Assembly (NCBI RefSeq): GCF_021458635.1
Contig: NZ_JAIRDQ010000004.1
Span: forward strand, 124,001 to 188,000
Length of the DNA: 64,000 nucleotides
From: Bradyrhizobium monzae
Lineage (GTDB): Bacteria; Pseudomonadota; Alphaproteobacteria; Rhizobiales; Xanthobacteraceae
Direction: 5' to 3'
The notes under the pieces were generated by a model. It searched no databases. It was not told the origin of the DNA and worked only from the letters and a program-made list of their open reading frames with translations. This document shows, piece by piece, positions 35,680 to 44,351 of the stretch. The position numbers and the translations under genes were made by a program. Numbering within the stretch: the stretch's first letter is position 1; the number at the start of each line of letters is the position of its first letter.

Positions 35680-36450
35680 TCAATTTTGCTGCTGGCCCGG
35701 CCCCAGATGGGCAGCGTCGATCACAAACTGCGCCAACGCACGGCCGATGCAATCATGGACCTGTTTCGCGAGCTCAGGGCCGCGGGAGGGGCTGAACAGG
35801 TCGAACTGACCCTGGTCATTCCACTGCCGCATCATCGCGAAACGGTCGAACAGCGGGACATCATGCTCCTGCGCCACCACCCGCATATTATCGAGATAAG
35901 GCGGCGCCGAGATCATGGTTTCGGTACGCGGGCTGTACTGCAAATTCATCAAGACGACGTCGGCCCCTGCATTTTGCAATGCAGCGACCCCTTCGGTCAC
36001 GGCACCGCGGAAATCGTCGGGATCGATGGATCGGATAGCATCCACGGTCCCGGTCTGCCAGATGACCAAAGTAGGTGTTTTTGCTTCCATCAGCTTAACG
36101 AAGGTTCCGGCGGCTTCCTCCGCGGTCTTCTTGCTCTGTATTTCTACGGATACGTGCACGGTCTCCGCAGGCGGCAGCTTGTCCTTCAGAATGGCCTGCA
36201 TGCGCGCCGGATAGGAGCTGTCCTCCGAGGATGGAATGGTGGTGGAGCGGCTGCCGATCACCAGGATCTCGAGCGGCTTGCCGGCCTTGACGGTCTCGGC
36301 GACCTTGTGGAGCTGGCTGTCGGTGGCAAGCAGATAGGGCGGCAATTCGCAGGCTGCGGGCGCGGCAGGCACAGCGTCGCCCGCGCGCGCCGAAGGCGCG
36401 ACGAGACCAGCGCACAGCAGGATCAGGCTCAGGAGAACCTTCGCCTTCAT
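35680..36450 (-). CDS. exported SGNH-like paralog with degenerate active site
   Basis: 256 aa. A signal peptide (KAKVLLSLILLCAGLVAPSARA) precedes a domain that lines up with the neighbouring SGNH protein: ILVIGSRSTTIPSSEDSSYPARMQAIL for block I, LVIWQTGTVDAIRSIDPDDF for block III, and DVVLMNLQYSPRT, which is shared. The block II Gly, block III Asn and block V Asp-x-x-His are missing (VEIQSKK, GTVDA, DLFSPSRGPE), so hydrolysis is doubtful. The ATG at 36450 overlaps the opgC stop by 1 bp (TGATG). It may be a carrier or regulatory partner of its paralog. Confidence 0.82.
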   Translation of the reverse strand: MKAKVLLSLILLCAGLVAPSARAGDAVPAAPAACELPPYLLATDSQLHKVAETVKAGKPLEILVIGSRSTTIPSSEDSSYPARMQAILKDKLPPAETVHVSVEIQSKKTAEEAAGTFVKLMEAKTPTLVIWQTGTVDAIRSIDPDDFRGAVTEGVAALQNAGADVVLMNLQYSPRTETMISAPPYLDNMRVVAQEHDVPLFDRFAMMRQWNDQGQFDLFSPSRGPELAKQVHDCIGRALAQFVIDAAHLGPGQQQN

Positions 36451-37730
36451 CAGCCCCCTCCCGCCAGATCGGCGTTGCCGGCGGCGGCTTTGGTTTTCGT
36501 ACCGCTCTTGTCGGCCACGCGCTTGTACCACGAAATCACCCAGGCGACGCCCCACATGATCAGGATTCCGGAGAGACTAATCAGCGCATGCATGCCCGGT
36601 CCACCGGAGACCTCGGCCAGGATGAAATGGCCGGCAAAGGCCAGGAAGACGCCGAGGCAGAAGATCTCCAGCGAATGCTGGCCGCACAGGATCAGCGGCC
36701 GCAGCCACGGCGATTTCAGGCCCGGCCACTCCCGCGGCAGGAAGCGCACGGTGAGCGCGGCCAGCGCCAGAAAATGCGTGAAGCGCAGGACGTCGAGGTC
36801 GGTCTTGTCGATCGGATACATCCACTGCTCGAGCCGCTTCGGCATGAGATGGCCGAGCTGCGGCACGTACCAGGTGAGCGTCACGTAGAACGCCCCGACG
36901 AGACAGGCGATCGAGATCCACATCGTCACGGGTGAGGCCAGAATGCGCGACATGCGTCGCGCACCTCCGAGCGCGCACCAGGCCCCGAACACGAAGAGCA
37001 ATTGCCAGGCGAGAGGATTGAAAGCCCAGAAGCCGTTCGGGTAGGCCGAGAAGTAGAGGTCGAATTCCCAGGTCGCCGCGTAGAGCAGCGCCGAGAGCGC
37101 GAGCGTCACATCGGGCCGCCACTTCATCGACCACAGGATCAGCGGCAGCGCCAGCATCAGCACGATGTACAGCGGCAGCACGTCCATGTTGACGGGACGG
37201 AAGCGCAAGAGCAGCGCCTGCACGATGGTGACATCGGGCTGCTTGAGGAAGTCCATGATCCCCATCTCTTCGGTGTAGAGCGGATTCTCGAAGCTGGTCG
37301 CGACGTAGGAGATCTCGGCGAGGAAGATCGTGAACAGGAAGACGTGGGCGACATAGATCTGCCAGCACCGGCGCAGGATGCGCGCGGTGGCGATGACGAA
37401 GCCGCTCTCCAGCATGGCGCGGCCATAGACGAAGGCAGCCGTGTAGCCGGAGATGAAGATGAAGATCTCGGTGGCGTCGCTGAAGCCGTAATTGCGGATC
37501 GTGAACCAAGTCAGCAGATTCGGCGGCAGATGGTCGATGAAGATCAGCCACAGCGCCAGCCCTCGGAACAGGTCGAGCCTGAGCTCGCGCTCGCCGATGG
37601 CGGGCAGCGTGATCGCCGGCGCGCGCGGCTGCGCTGCCGCGGGCTTGGCCTCCACAAGCTTGGCCTCCGCGGGCTTGGCACCCGCGGTTCCCGCGATCGT
37701 CGATCCCGTCACTTGATCGGCAATGGTCAT
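36450..37730 (-). CDS. opgC: OpgC-type membrane acyltransferase
   Basis: 426 aa from the ATG at 37730; a longer open frame upstream lacks homology. After an Ala/Lys/Glu-rich cytosolic tail (AEAKLVEAKPAAAQ), the OpgC signature RELRLDLFRGLALWLIFIDHLPPNLLTWFTIRNYGFSDATEIFIFISGYTAAFVYGRAM leads into ~10 transmembrane helices. OpgC proteins add succinyl groups to osmoregulated periplasmic glucans and are related to acyltransferase family 3. Coupled by overlap to two exported SGNH-fold genes, suggesting a combined acyl-transfer/hydrolysis unit. Confidence 0.9.
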   Translation of the reverse strand: MTIADQVTGSTIAGTAGAKPAEAKLVEAKPAAAQPRAPAITLPAIGERELRLDLFRGLALWLIFIDHLPPNLLTWFTIRNYGFSDATEIFIFISGYTAAFVYGRAMLESGFVIATARILRRCWQIYVAHVFLFTIFLAEISYVATSFENPLYTEEMGIMDFLKQPDVTIVQALLLRFRPVNMDVLPLYIVLMLALPLILWSMKWRPDVTLALSALLYAATWEFDLYFSAYPNGFWAFNPLAWQLLFVFGAWCALGGARRMSRILASPVTMWISIACLVGAFYVTLTWYVPQLGHLMPKRLEQWMYPIDKTDLDVLRFTHFLALAALTVRFLPREWPGLKSPWLRPLILCGQHSLEIFCLGVFLAFAGHFILAEVSGGPGMHALISLSGILIMWGVAWVISWYKRVADKSGTKTKAAAGNADLAGGG

Positions 37731-37926
37731 CGGGGCCCAAAAACCCTTCCGCAAAATCGCGACGTTTGAGGAGTGTACCGGTCCCGTCGCCGCCTCGCAA
37801 AGCGGCGGGATCACATACGGGTGTATTCTGTGAGGGTGTACTTCCCTGCCAATTCTGGCGGGACGATGTCGCGAAAGCCGCCCGCGGCGTTTGGTTCCCG
37901 GCCGGGTTTTCGTTATGATGGCAATC

Positions 37927-38319
37927 ATGTACCGCGCCGTGACCCGTCAGATCGAAGTGACCGTCGAGCCGAACTTTGTTCCGGAGCAGTCGTCGGCCGA
38001 CCGCTCGCGCTATTTCTGGTCCTACACCATCGTCATCACCAATTCCGGCGACGAGACCGTGCAGCTCAAGACGCGGCACTGGATCATCACCGACGCCTCC
38101 GGCCGGCAGCAGGAGGTCAAGGGCGAAGGCGTGGTCGGCGAGCAGCCGACCTTGGCCCCCGGCGAGCGCTTCGAATACACCTCCGGCGTGCCCCTCTCGA
38201 CCGCCTCCGGCTTCATGACCGGCCGCTACCAGATGGTCAGCGCGAGCGGCGAACGTTTCGAGATCGACGTGCCGACGTTTTCGCTGGATAGCCCGGACAA
38301 CAAGCGGGTGTTGAACTAG
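37927..38319 (+). CDS. apaG: ApaG protein
   Basis: 130 aa from the ATG at 37927, the usual family length; ATGs at 37915 and 37891-frame codons upstream are alternatives. The fibronectin-III-like fold is plain: YRAVTRQIEVTVEPNFVPEQSSADRSRYFWSYTIVITNSGDETVQLKTRHWIITDASGRQQEVKGEGVVGEQPTLAPGERFEYTSGVPLSTASGFMTGRYQMV, including the GxGVVGxQP motif. Linked in some bacteria to Mg2+/Co2+ resistance and to ApaH; the biochemical role is not settled. Divergent from opgC over a 196-bp gap. Confidence 0.95.
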   Translation: MYRAVTRQIEVTVEPNFVPEQSSADRSRYFWSYTIVITNSGDETVQLKTRHWIITDASGRQQEVKGEGVVGEQPTLAPGERFEYTSGVPLSTASGFMTGRYQMVSASGERFEIDVPTFSLDSPDNKRVLN

Positions 38320-38334
38320 GCGAGCGCGGGTGCC

Positions 38335-38423
38335 GTAGGGTGGGCGAAGCGAAGCGTGCCCACGTTCTTTGCTGTCGTCGAGAGGTCGTGGGCACGGCGC
38401 AAGTGCGCCTTTGCCCACCCTAC
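38335..38423. repeat. GTAGGGTGGG palindromic repeat, copy 3
   Basis: An 89-bp copy (GTAGGGTGGGCGAAGCGAAGCG ... CGCCTTTGCCCACCCTAC) between the convergent apaG and hslO genes, the same kind of position as copy 2. Confidence 0.88.
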
Positions 38424-38432
38424 GATAGCTTG

Positions 38433-39440
38433 CTACGCGTCTTCCACGCCCGCTTCATCCGGCGTGAACTCGTACACCGATGAGCAGAACTCGCAGGTCA
38501 CGACGACCTTGTCGTCCTTGACCATGGCGGAGCGATCGTCCGGCGAAAAACTCTTCAGCATCGAGGCGACCGCGTCGCGCGAGCAGGAGCATTGCGCTTT
38601 CAGCACCAACGGATTGAACACGCGCACGCCGCGCTCGTGGAAGAGACGATAGAGCAGCCGCTCGCCGGAGAGATCGGGATCGATCAGCTCGACGTCCTCG
38701 ACGGTTTCGATCAGCGAGCGCGCCTCGACCCAGGCATCGTCCTCGGCGACGGCGTGCACCTCGACGCCATCGGGCGCGTCGCCGGGATGCAGATCGGCCT
38801 GCCGCGCGCGCTCCGGCGCCTTCGGCAAAAACTGCATCAGCATGCCGCCGGCGCGCCAGCGATGCTTGCCGCCGTCGCTCGAGCGCCACTCTTCGCCGAC
38901 CGCGAGGCGCACGCGCGTCGGGATCTGCTCGGAGCGCAGGAAATATTCGTGAGCGGCGTCTTCCAGGCTGCCGCCGTCGAGCGCGACCAGCCCCTGGTAA
39001 CGGCTCATGTCCGGCCCCTGGTCGATCGTCATGGCGAGATGGCCGCGGCCGAGCAGCGTGCCGGAATCCCTGGTGTCACCGAGGCGGTCGGCGTCGAAGC
39101 GTGCATAGGCGCGCAGACGATCCGGCGCCTGATAGTCCACCACCAGAAACGACACCGGCCCGTCGGTCTGGGCCTGCAGGATGAAACGGCCCTCGAATTT
39201 TAGCGCCGAGCCGAGCAGCGTGGTCAGCACGATGGCCTCGCCGAGCAGCTTGCCGACCGGCGCCGGATAATCGTGCTTGGTCAGGATCTCGTCGAGCGCC
39301 GGGCCGAGCCGAACCAGCCGACCGCGCACATCGAGCGCGTCGACCTCGTAAGGCAGCACGGCGTCATCGATCGGAACCGGGGATGGCGCGCGAACCGGGC
39401 TCTCTAGCCCGGTTTTCATGTCAGGGGATTGGGAAACCAT
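38433..39440 (-). CDS. hslO: Hsp33 redox-regulated chaperone
   Basis: 335 aa. The N-terminal chaperone domain (~25-250) includes KLLGEAIVLTTLLGSALKFEGRFILQAQTDGPVSFLVVDY and the substrate-binding helices. The C-terminal zinc switch has four cysteines, CSC (284, 286) and CEFC (316, 319), as in functional Hsp33: zinc-bound and inactive when reduced, a holdase when oxidised. The ATG at 39440 is used; one at 39419 is possible, and a perfect CCGGGCT/AGCCCGG hairpin covers codons 8-15 in the 5' region. Confidence 0.97.
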   Translation of the reverse strand: MVSQSPDMKTGLESPVRAPSPVPIDDAVLPYEVDALDVRGRLVRLGPALDEILTKHDYPAPVGKLLGEAIVLTTLLGSALKFEGRFILQAQTDGPVSFLVVDYQAPDRLRAYARFDADRLGDTRDSGTLLGRGHLAMTIDQGPDMSRYQGLVALDGGSLEDAAHEYFLRSEQIPTRVRLAVGEEWRSSDGGKHRWRAGGMLMQFLPKAPERARQADLHPGDAPDGVEVHAVAEDDAWVEARSLIETVEDVELIDPDLSGERLLYRLFHERGVRVFNPLVLKAQCSCSRDAVASMLKSFSPDDRSAMVKDDKVVVTCEFCSSVYEFTPDEAGVEDA

Positions 39441-39505
39441 GGCGCTTTATCTGGGGTCGGAGAGTGAAAATGGAAGGGGCGCGAGGGGACCTCAAGCTCG
39501 GTGTT

Positions 39506-39569
39506 GTCCCGGGGCGCGCGAAGCGCGAACCCGGGATCCATAACCGCCGGATTAGTTATTGCCGGCGGT
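39506..39569. repeat. two short palindromes between hslO and argF
   Basis: GTCCCGGGGCGCGC...GCGCGAACCCGGGAT (39506-39536) and ACCGCCGG...CCGGCGGT (39543-39569) lie in the 160-bp gap. argF transcription ends at 39601, so they can serve as its 3' structures. Confidence 0.6.
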
Positions 39570-39600
39570 GACATCTCCGAGTCATCGCCTAACCGCAACG

Positions 39601-40524
39601 TTACTTCACCGCGTCAAAACACCAGGCCAAAATGCCCTTCTGCGCATGCAGGCGGTTTTCGGCCTCGTCGAACACGACTGATTGCGGGCCGTCGATCACC
39701 TCGTCGGTGACCTCCTCGCCGCGATGAGCGGGCAGGCAGTGCATGAACAGCGCGTCGGGCTTGGCCAGCGACATCAGCTTCGAATTGACCTGGTAGGGCT
39801 TGAGCACGTTGTGACGGTGCTCGCCTTCCTTGTCACCCATCGACACCCAGGTGTCGGTCACGACGCAATCGGCACCCTTCACGGCGGCCTCGGGATCGGA
39901 GCCGAGCACGATCGGCGCGCCGGTAGCCTTGATGAAATCGCGCATCACCTTCTTCGGAGCGAGCTCCGGCGGGGTTGCTACGTTGAGCTGGAACTTGAAG
40001 CGCTCGGCCGCGTGCGCCCAGGACGCCAGCACGTTGTTGTCGTCGCCGGTCCAGGCCACCGTCTTGCCCTCGATCGGGCCGCGGTGTTCCTCAAAGGTCA
40101 TGAGGTCCGCCATCACCTGACAGGGATGCGAGCGCCGCGTCAGGCCGTTGATGACAGGCACCGTCGCGTTCGCTGCGAGCTCCAGCAGCGCATCGTGATT
40201 GAGGATGCGGATCATGATGGCGTCGACATAGCGCGACAGCACGCGCGCGGTGTCGGCAATGGTCTCGCCGCGGCCGAGCTGCATCTCGGCACCCGTGAGC
40301 ATGATGGGCTCACCGCCGAGCTGGCGCATGGCGACGTCGAACGACACGCGCGTGCGGGTCGACGGGCGCTCGAAGATCATGGCCAGCGTCTTGCCTTCCA
40401 GCGGCCTGACCGGCTGATGCGCCTTCTGCTTCGCCTTCATGGCTGAGGAGGCCGCGAGCATGCTCTTGAGCTCCGACAGCGGCAGCTCGTTGATATCGAG
40501 GAAGTGCTTTGGCGTCTTGCTCAT
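39601..40524 (-). CDS. argF: ornithine carbamoyltransferase
   Basis: Forms citrulline from ornithine and carbamoyl phosphate. 307 aa with the carbamoyl-phosphate loop [11 protein letters not shown] (Ser55-Thr56-Arg57-Thr58-Arg59), the SRY...NHD region, TWVSMGDKE for ornithine binding, and the catalytic [11 protein letters not shown]. The start overlaps the argD stop by 1 bp (TGATG), so argD-argF is an operon. Confidence 0.98.
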   Translation of the reverse strand: MSKTPKHFLDINELPLSELKSMLAASSAMKAKQKAHQPVRPLEGKTLAMIFERPSTRTRVSFDVAMRQLGGEPIMLTGAEMQLGRGETIADTARVLSRYVDAIMIRILNHDALLELAANATVPVINGLTRRSHPCQVMADLMTFEEHRGPIEGKTVAWTGDDNNVLASWAHAAERFKFQLNVATPPELAPKKVMRDFIKATGAPIVLGSDPEAAVKGADCVVTDTWVSMGDKEGEHRHNVLKPYQVNSKLMSLAKPDALFMHCLPAHRGEEVTDEVIDGPQSVVFDEAENRLHAQKGILAWCFDAVK

Positions 40525-41726
40525 CAGCTTGCCGCCCGCTTGTTGCCAGACAGCGCAGTGCAGGCGCGCTCGAGCCGCTCGACGCTCTCCTCGATCTCGG
40601 CTTCGGTGACGATCAAGGGCGGCAGGAAGCGCACGACATTGTCGCCGGCGCCGACAGTGAGCAGTTTCTCGTTGCGGAGCGCTGCGACCAGATCGCCGGA
40701 GGGCACCACGGCCTTGATGCCGATCAGGAGCCCCTCGCCGCGAACTTCGCTGACGACATCGGAGTGACGGTCGATCACGGAGGCGAGCTTCTGCTTGAGC
40801 AGCAGCGACATCTTCTGCACGTGATCGAAGAAGCCGGGCTTGAGCATGACGTCGAGCACGGCGTTCGCAGCCGAGATCGCCAGCGGATTGCCGCCGAAGG
40901 TCGAGCCGTGCGAACCGGGCCCCATGCCGGAGGCCGCGTCCGCGGTCGCCAGCACCGCACCGATCGGGAAGCCGCCGCCGAGCGCTTTCGCCAGCGACAT
41001 CACGTCAGGCGTGACGCCGGTGCGCCGATGAGCGAAGAGATCGCCGGTGCGGCCCATGCCTGTCTGCACCTCGTCGAAGGCGAGCAGCAGGCCCTTCTCG
41101 TCGCAGAGCTGGCGCAGCGCCTTCAGGAAAGAAGGCGTCGCCGAACGCACGCCGCCCTCGCCCTGGATCGGCTCGATCAGGATGCCGGCGGTCTCCGGGC
41201 CGATCGCCTTCTTCACGGCCTCGATGTCGCCGTGCGGGATCTGGTCGAAACCGTCCATCGGCGGACCAAAGCCTTCGAGATATTTTGCAGAGCCGGTTGC
41301 AGCCAGCGTCGCCAGCGTGCGGCCGTGGAAGGCGCCTTCGAAGGTGATGATGCGGTAGCGCTCCGGATGTCCCTTGGAGAAGTGATGATGCCGGACCAGC
41401 TTGATCACGCCCTCCAGCGCCTCGGCGCCGGAATTGCAGAAGAACACGAAGTCCGCAAAACTCTCGTTGCAGAGACGCGCGGCGAGCTTCTCGCCGTCCG
41501 GGCTCTGGAACAGGTTCGACATGTGCCAGAGTTTTGTGGCCTGCTCCTGCAGCGCCTTGACCAGCGCGGGATGTGCATGGCCGAGCGCATTCACCGCCAC
41601 GCCCGAGGTGAAATCGAGATAGCGATCGCCATTGGTGGCGATCAACCAGACGCCTTCACCGCGCTCAAAACCGATGTCGGTCCTGGCGAAAACGGGGAGC
41701 AAATGCGGCGCAGCGCTGTTGGTCAT
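40524..41726 (-). CDS. argD: acetylornithine aminotransferase
   Basis: PLP class III transaminase giving N-acetylornithine in arginine synthesis. 400 aa: [87 protein letters not shown] and the cofactor Lys in [14 protein letters not shown]. First gene of argD-argF. A 10-bp stem hairpin lies ~70 nt upstream of the start. Confidence 0.97.
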   Translation of the reverse strand: MTNSAAPHLLPVFARTDIGFERGEGVWLIATNGDRYLDFTSGVAVNALGHAHPALVKALQEQATKLWHMSNLFQSPDGEKLAARLCNESFADFVFFCNSGAEALEGVIKLVRHHHFSKGHPERYRIITFEGAFHGRTLATLAATGSAKYLEGFGPPMDGFDQIPHGDIEAVKKAIGPETAGILIEPIQGEGGVRSATPSFLKALRQLCDEKGLLLAFDEVQTGMGRTGDLFAHRRTGVTPDVMSLAKALGGGFPIGAVLATADAASGMGPGSHGSTFGGNPLAISAANAVLDVMLKPGFFDHVQKMSLLLKQKLASVIDRHSDVVSEVRGEGLLIGIKAVVPSGDLVAALRNEKLLTVGAGDNVVRFLPPLIVTEAEIEESVERLERACTALSGNKRAAS

Positions 41727-41797
41727 GATGGTCTCTTTGGATGTTTCGGACGGCCTGAACGTGCGTTGCGCAGCGCATCATTGGTCCGGAAAACGAA

Positions 41798-41824
41798 ACG
41801 TGCCGCCTTTTAAGGGCGGCACGT
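41798..41824. promoter_or_regulatory. perfect hairpin in the argD upstream region
   Basis: ACGTGCCGCC (41798-41807) and GGCGGCACGT (41815-41824) form a perfect 10-bp stem with a 7-nt TTTTAAG loop, about 70 nt upstream of the argD ATG. There is no U-run on either strand close to it. It could be a 5'-UTR structure of the argD-argF mRNA or a protein-binding palindrome. Confidence 0.5.
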
Positions 41825-41886
41825 GTCACTATCTTATGCCTGGCACCATTGGTGTCAATGCCGCCCGGAAAGCCCCGCGAAACGCT

Positions 41887-42099
41887 GATTCCGTAGTCTT
41901 GCGGTGCTCGATTTTCGGGTTTTTGGCCACGGAACATGTGGAAGCGAGTCGGCGGACTCTTGCGCGTGAGTCACGCCATATTGTAGCGTTTGGCTTGTCA
42001 GATACGACATCTCGTGCAGCGGTTCTGATCCCTAAAGTCCTCATGTACCGGCGTAAACGTTCGGGCGTCTCATTGCGCCCGGCGAGCCTTAAGGGATTC
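41887..42099 (+). promoter_or_regulatory. gcrA upstream region with five GANTC (CcrM) sites
   Basis: GANTC occurs at 41887 (GATTC), 41946 (GAGTC), 41955 (GACTC), 41968 (GAGTC) and 42095 (GATTC), three of them within 27 bp. CcrM methylates GANTC in alphaproteobacteria and GcrA acts at methylated promoters. This stretch belongs to the 453-bp gap between argD and gcrA, which otherwise holds only the argD hairpin and no gene. Confidence 0.6.
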
Positions 42100-42179
42100 C
42101 GGCGGCACGGGTTTTTCGAAGCTTAGGCATTCGTCGTGCGGCCCCGACATGGCCGTCGCGCGGCGAAGGAAAGGGTGCA

Positions 42180-42692
42180 ATGACCGTTTTGACCTGGTCC
42201 GACGATCGCGTCGAACAGCTGAAAAAGCTCTGGGAGGCCGGACTTTCGGCCAGCCAGATCGCCGCTGAGCTTGGCAATGTCACCCGCAACGCGGTGATCG
42301 GCAAGGTGCACAGGCTCGGCCTGTCGGGCCGCGCCAAGAGCCCGTCCTCGGCAGCTCCACGGCCGCGCAAGGCGCGTCCAGCGCAGCACATGATGCGGGT
42401 GAGCAGACCCATCGCGCGCGGCAATACCGCGCTGGCGCAGGCCTTCGAGGTCGAGGTCGAGGCTGAACCGGTCACCTACGACAACGTGGTGCCGATGAGC
42501 CAGCGGCTGTCGCTGCTCGAGCTGAACGAGGCGACCTGCCACTGGCCGGTCGGCGATCCCTCGAGCCCGGATTTCTTCTTCTGCGGCGGCAAGGCCCTCT
42601 CCGGTCTGCCCTACTGCGCCCAGCACTCGCGGGTGGCGTATCAGCCGGCGTCAGATCGCAGGCGTGCGCCGGCGAAGCCGGGTCCGCGCTGA
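42180..42692 (+). CDS. gcrA: GcrA cell cycle regulator
   Basis: 170-aa alphaproteobacterial master regulator that binds RNA polymerase sigma-70 region 2 and promotes transcription at CcrM-methylated promoters. The N-terminal signature WSDDRVEQLKKLWEAGLSASQIAAELGNVTRNAVIGKVHRLGLSGRAKSP is unmistakable; a variable basic linker and the conserved C-terminal LLELNEATCHWPVGDPSSPDFFFCGGKALSGLPYCAQHSRVAYQP with its Cys/His residues follow. The start at 42180 is preceded by GAAGGAAAGGG. Its upstream region is rich in GANTC. Confidence 0.97.
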   Translation: MTVLTWSDDRVEQLKKLWEAGLSASQIAAELGNVTRNAVIGKVHRLGLSGRAKSPSSAAPRPRKARPAQHMMRVSRPIARGNTALAQAFEVEVEAEPVTYDNVVPMSQRLSLLELNEATCHWPVGDPSSPDFFFCGGKALSGLPYCAQHSRVAYQPASDRRRAPAKPGPR

Positions 42693-42814
42693 GTTTGCAG
42701 ATCTAGCTGATTAGAAAGACGACGGCCGTCACACGATGACGGCTCAACCAAGTCTGTGTCGTCCCCGCCTACACCCCTGTGGTTACCGCGACGAGCGCAA
42801 GCGCTCACACAGTG

Positions 42815-42845
42815 GTCCCGGATCTGCGCTTCGCTTGTCCGGGAC
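42815..42845. repeat. GTCCCGGA palindrome downstream of phoB
   Basis: GTCCCGGA...TCCGGGAC with an inner CTGCGCTTCGCTTG forms a 31-bp hairpin inside the 201-bp gap between convergent gcrA and phoB. Nothing else was recognised in this gap. Confidence 0.6.
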
Positions 42846-42893
42846 GGCGACTGAGACTGTGGCCTCAGCCGCCCTCGCTCAGAGTCACAAACC

Positions 42894-43601
42894 CTACGCC
42901 TGCTCGGCCTTCGCAAACCGATCGTCCAGCGCATAGCCCGCGCCACGGACGGTGCGGATCGGGTCCTGCTCGCGGCCGAGATTGAGCAGCTTGCGCAGGC
43001 GGCCGATATGCACGTCGACGGTGCGCTCGTCGATATAGATGTCGCGACCCCAGACGCTGTCGAGCAGTTGCTCGCGCGAGAACACGCGGCCGGGATGCTC
43101 CAGGAAAAACTCCAGCAGGCGATATTCGGTCGGGCCGAGATCGATCGGCCGGCCCGAGCGCGCCACGCGGCGCTTATCGCGATCGAGCTCAATGTCGCCG
43201 AAAGCCAGGATGGTGGCGAGCCGCTCCGGGCTTGCGCGCCGGAGCAGGCCTTTCACGCGCGCCAGCAGCTCGGGCACCGAGAACGGCTTGACGATGTAAT
43301 CGTCGGCGCCGGTCGCAAGGCCCCGCACCCGCTCGCTTTCCTCGCCGCGGGCGGTGAGCATGATGATCGGCAGCTGCTTGGTGTCCGACCGCGCACGCAG
43401 CCGGCGGCACAGCTCGATGCCGGAAAGGCCCGGCAGCATCCAGTCGAGCACGATCAGATCGGGGATGTGCTCCTTGAGACGGGTGTCGGCATCGTCGCCG
43501 CGCATCACCGTCTCGACGTCATAGCCGTCGCCTTCGAGGTTGTAGCGGAGGAGCTCGGTGAGAGCTTCCTCGTCCTCAACCACCATAATGCGTGCGCCCA
43601 T
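42894..43601 (-). CDS. phoB: phosphate regulon response regulator PhoB
   Basis: 235 aa. The receiver domain has the phospho-acceptor Asp53 (LIVLDWMLPGLSG) and acidic pocket VVEDEE; the OmpR-type winged helix carries LGPTEYRLLEFFLEHPGRVFSREQLLDSVWGRDIYIDERTVDVHIGRLRKLL. Activated by PhoR when phosphate is low, it binds Pho boxes. Last gene of the pst row, 22 bp after phoU. Confidence 0.97.
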   Translation of the reverse strand: MGARIMVVEDEEALTELLRYNLEGDGYDVETVMRGDDADTRLKEHIPDLIVLDWMLPGLSGIELCRRLRARSDTKQLPIIMLTARGEESERVRGLATGADDYIVKPFSVPELLARVKGLLRRASPERLATILAFGDIELDRDKRRVARSGRPIDLGPTEYRLLEFFLEHPGRVFSREQLLDSVWGRDIYIDERTVDVHIGRLRKLLNLGREQDPIRTVRGAGYALDDRFAKAEQA

Positions 43602-43623
43602 GGGGTCGTCGCTCCTTGCGTAA

Positions 43624-44340
43624 TCAGGTGTTCGGGACCGTGGTGGCGAAGGTCGTCATGTCGCCCTTCGGCCGCTTGTCGGTGATGGCCTGGCCTTCGA
43701 TCATGTAGAACACGGTCTCGGCGATGTTGGTGGCGTGGTCACCGATCCGCTCGATGTTCTTGGCGCAGAACATCAGATGGATGCAGAACGAGATGTTGCG
43801 CGGGTCCTCCATCATGTAGGTGAGGAGCTCGCGGAACAGCGAGGTGCAAATGGCGTCGACTTCCTCGTCGCCCTTCCAGACCGCCATCGCCGCCGGCAGG
43901 TCGTGCGCGGCATAAGCGTCCAGCACCGACTTGACCTGCTGCTGCACGAGGTCGGTCATGTGCTCGAGGCCGCGAAACAGTTTGAGCGGGTGGAAATCCG
44001 TCTCCAGCGCCGCGACGCGCTTGCCCATGTTCTTGGCAAGATCGCCGATGCGCTCGAGATCGGTCGCGACGCGCATGGCGCCGACGATTTCGCGCAAGTC
44101 CACGGCCATCGGCTGGCGGCGCGCGATGGTGAGCACGGCACGCTCTTCGATCTTCTTCTGCAGCGCGTCGAGCTCGGCGTCGATGGTGACGACGCGCTGG
44201 CCGAGCGCGACGTCGCGGCGGATCAGTGCATCGACGGAATCGACGATCATGCGCTCGGCGATGCCGCCCATCTCGGCGACCAGGCGCGTGAGCTCCTGGA
44301 GGTCGGTGTCGAAGGCCTTTGCGGTATGTTCAGAACCCAT
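43624..44340 (-). CDS. phoU: phosphate transport regulator PhoU
   Basis: 238-aa all-helical protein with two PhoU repeats (~15-105 and ~120-215), each with the acidic metal-binding pattern, e.g. VATDLERIGDLAKNMGKR and CAKNIERIGDHATNIAETVFY. It links Pst transport state to PhoR and damps the Pho response when phosphate is high. It starts 11 bp after pstB and is followed by phoB. Confidence 0.97.
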   Translation of the reverse strand: MGSEHTAKAFDTDLQELTRLVAEMGGIAERMIVDSVDALIRRDVALGQRVVTIDAELDALQKKIEERAVLTIARRQPMAVDLREIVGAMRVATDLERIGDLAKNMGKRVAALETDFHPLKLFRGLEHMTDLVQQQVKSVLDAYAAHDLPAAMAVWKGDEEVDAICTSLFRELLTYMMEDPRNISFCIHLMFCAKNIERIGDHATNIAETVFYMIEGQAITDKRPKGDMTTFATTVPNT

Positions 44341-44351
44341 GTGCCGTCTCC

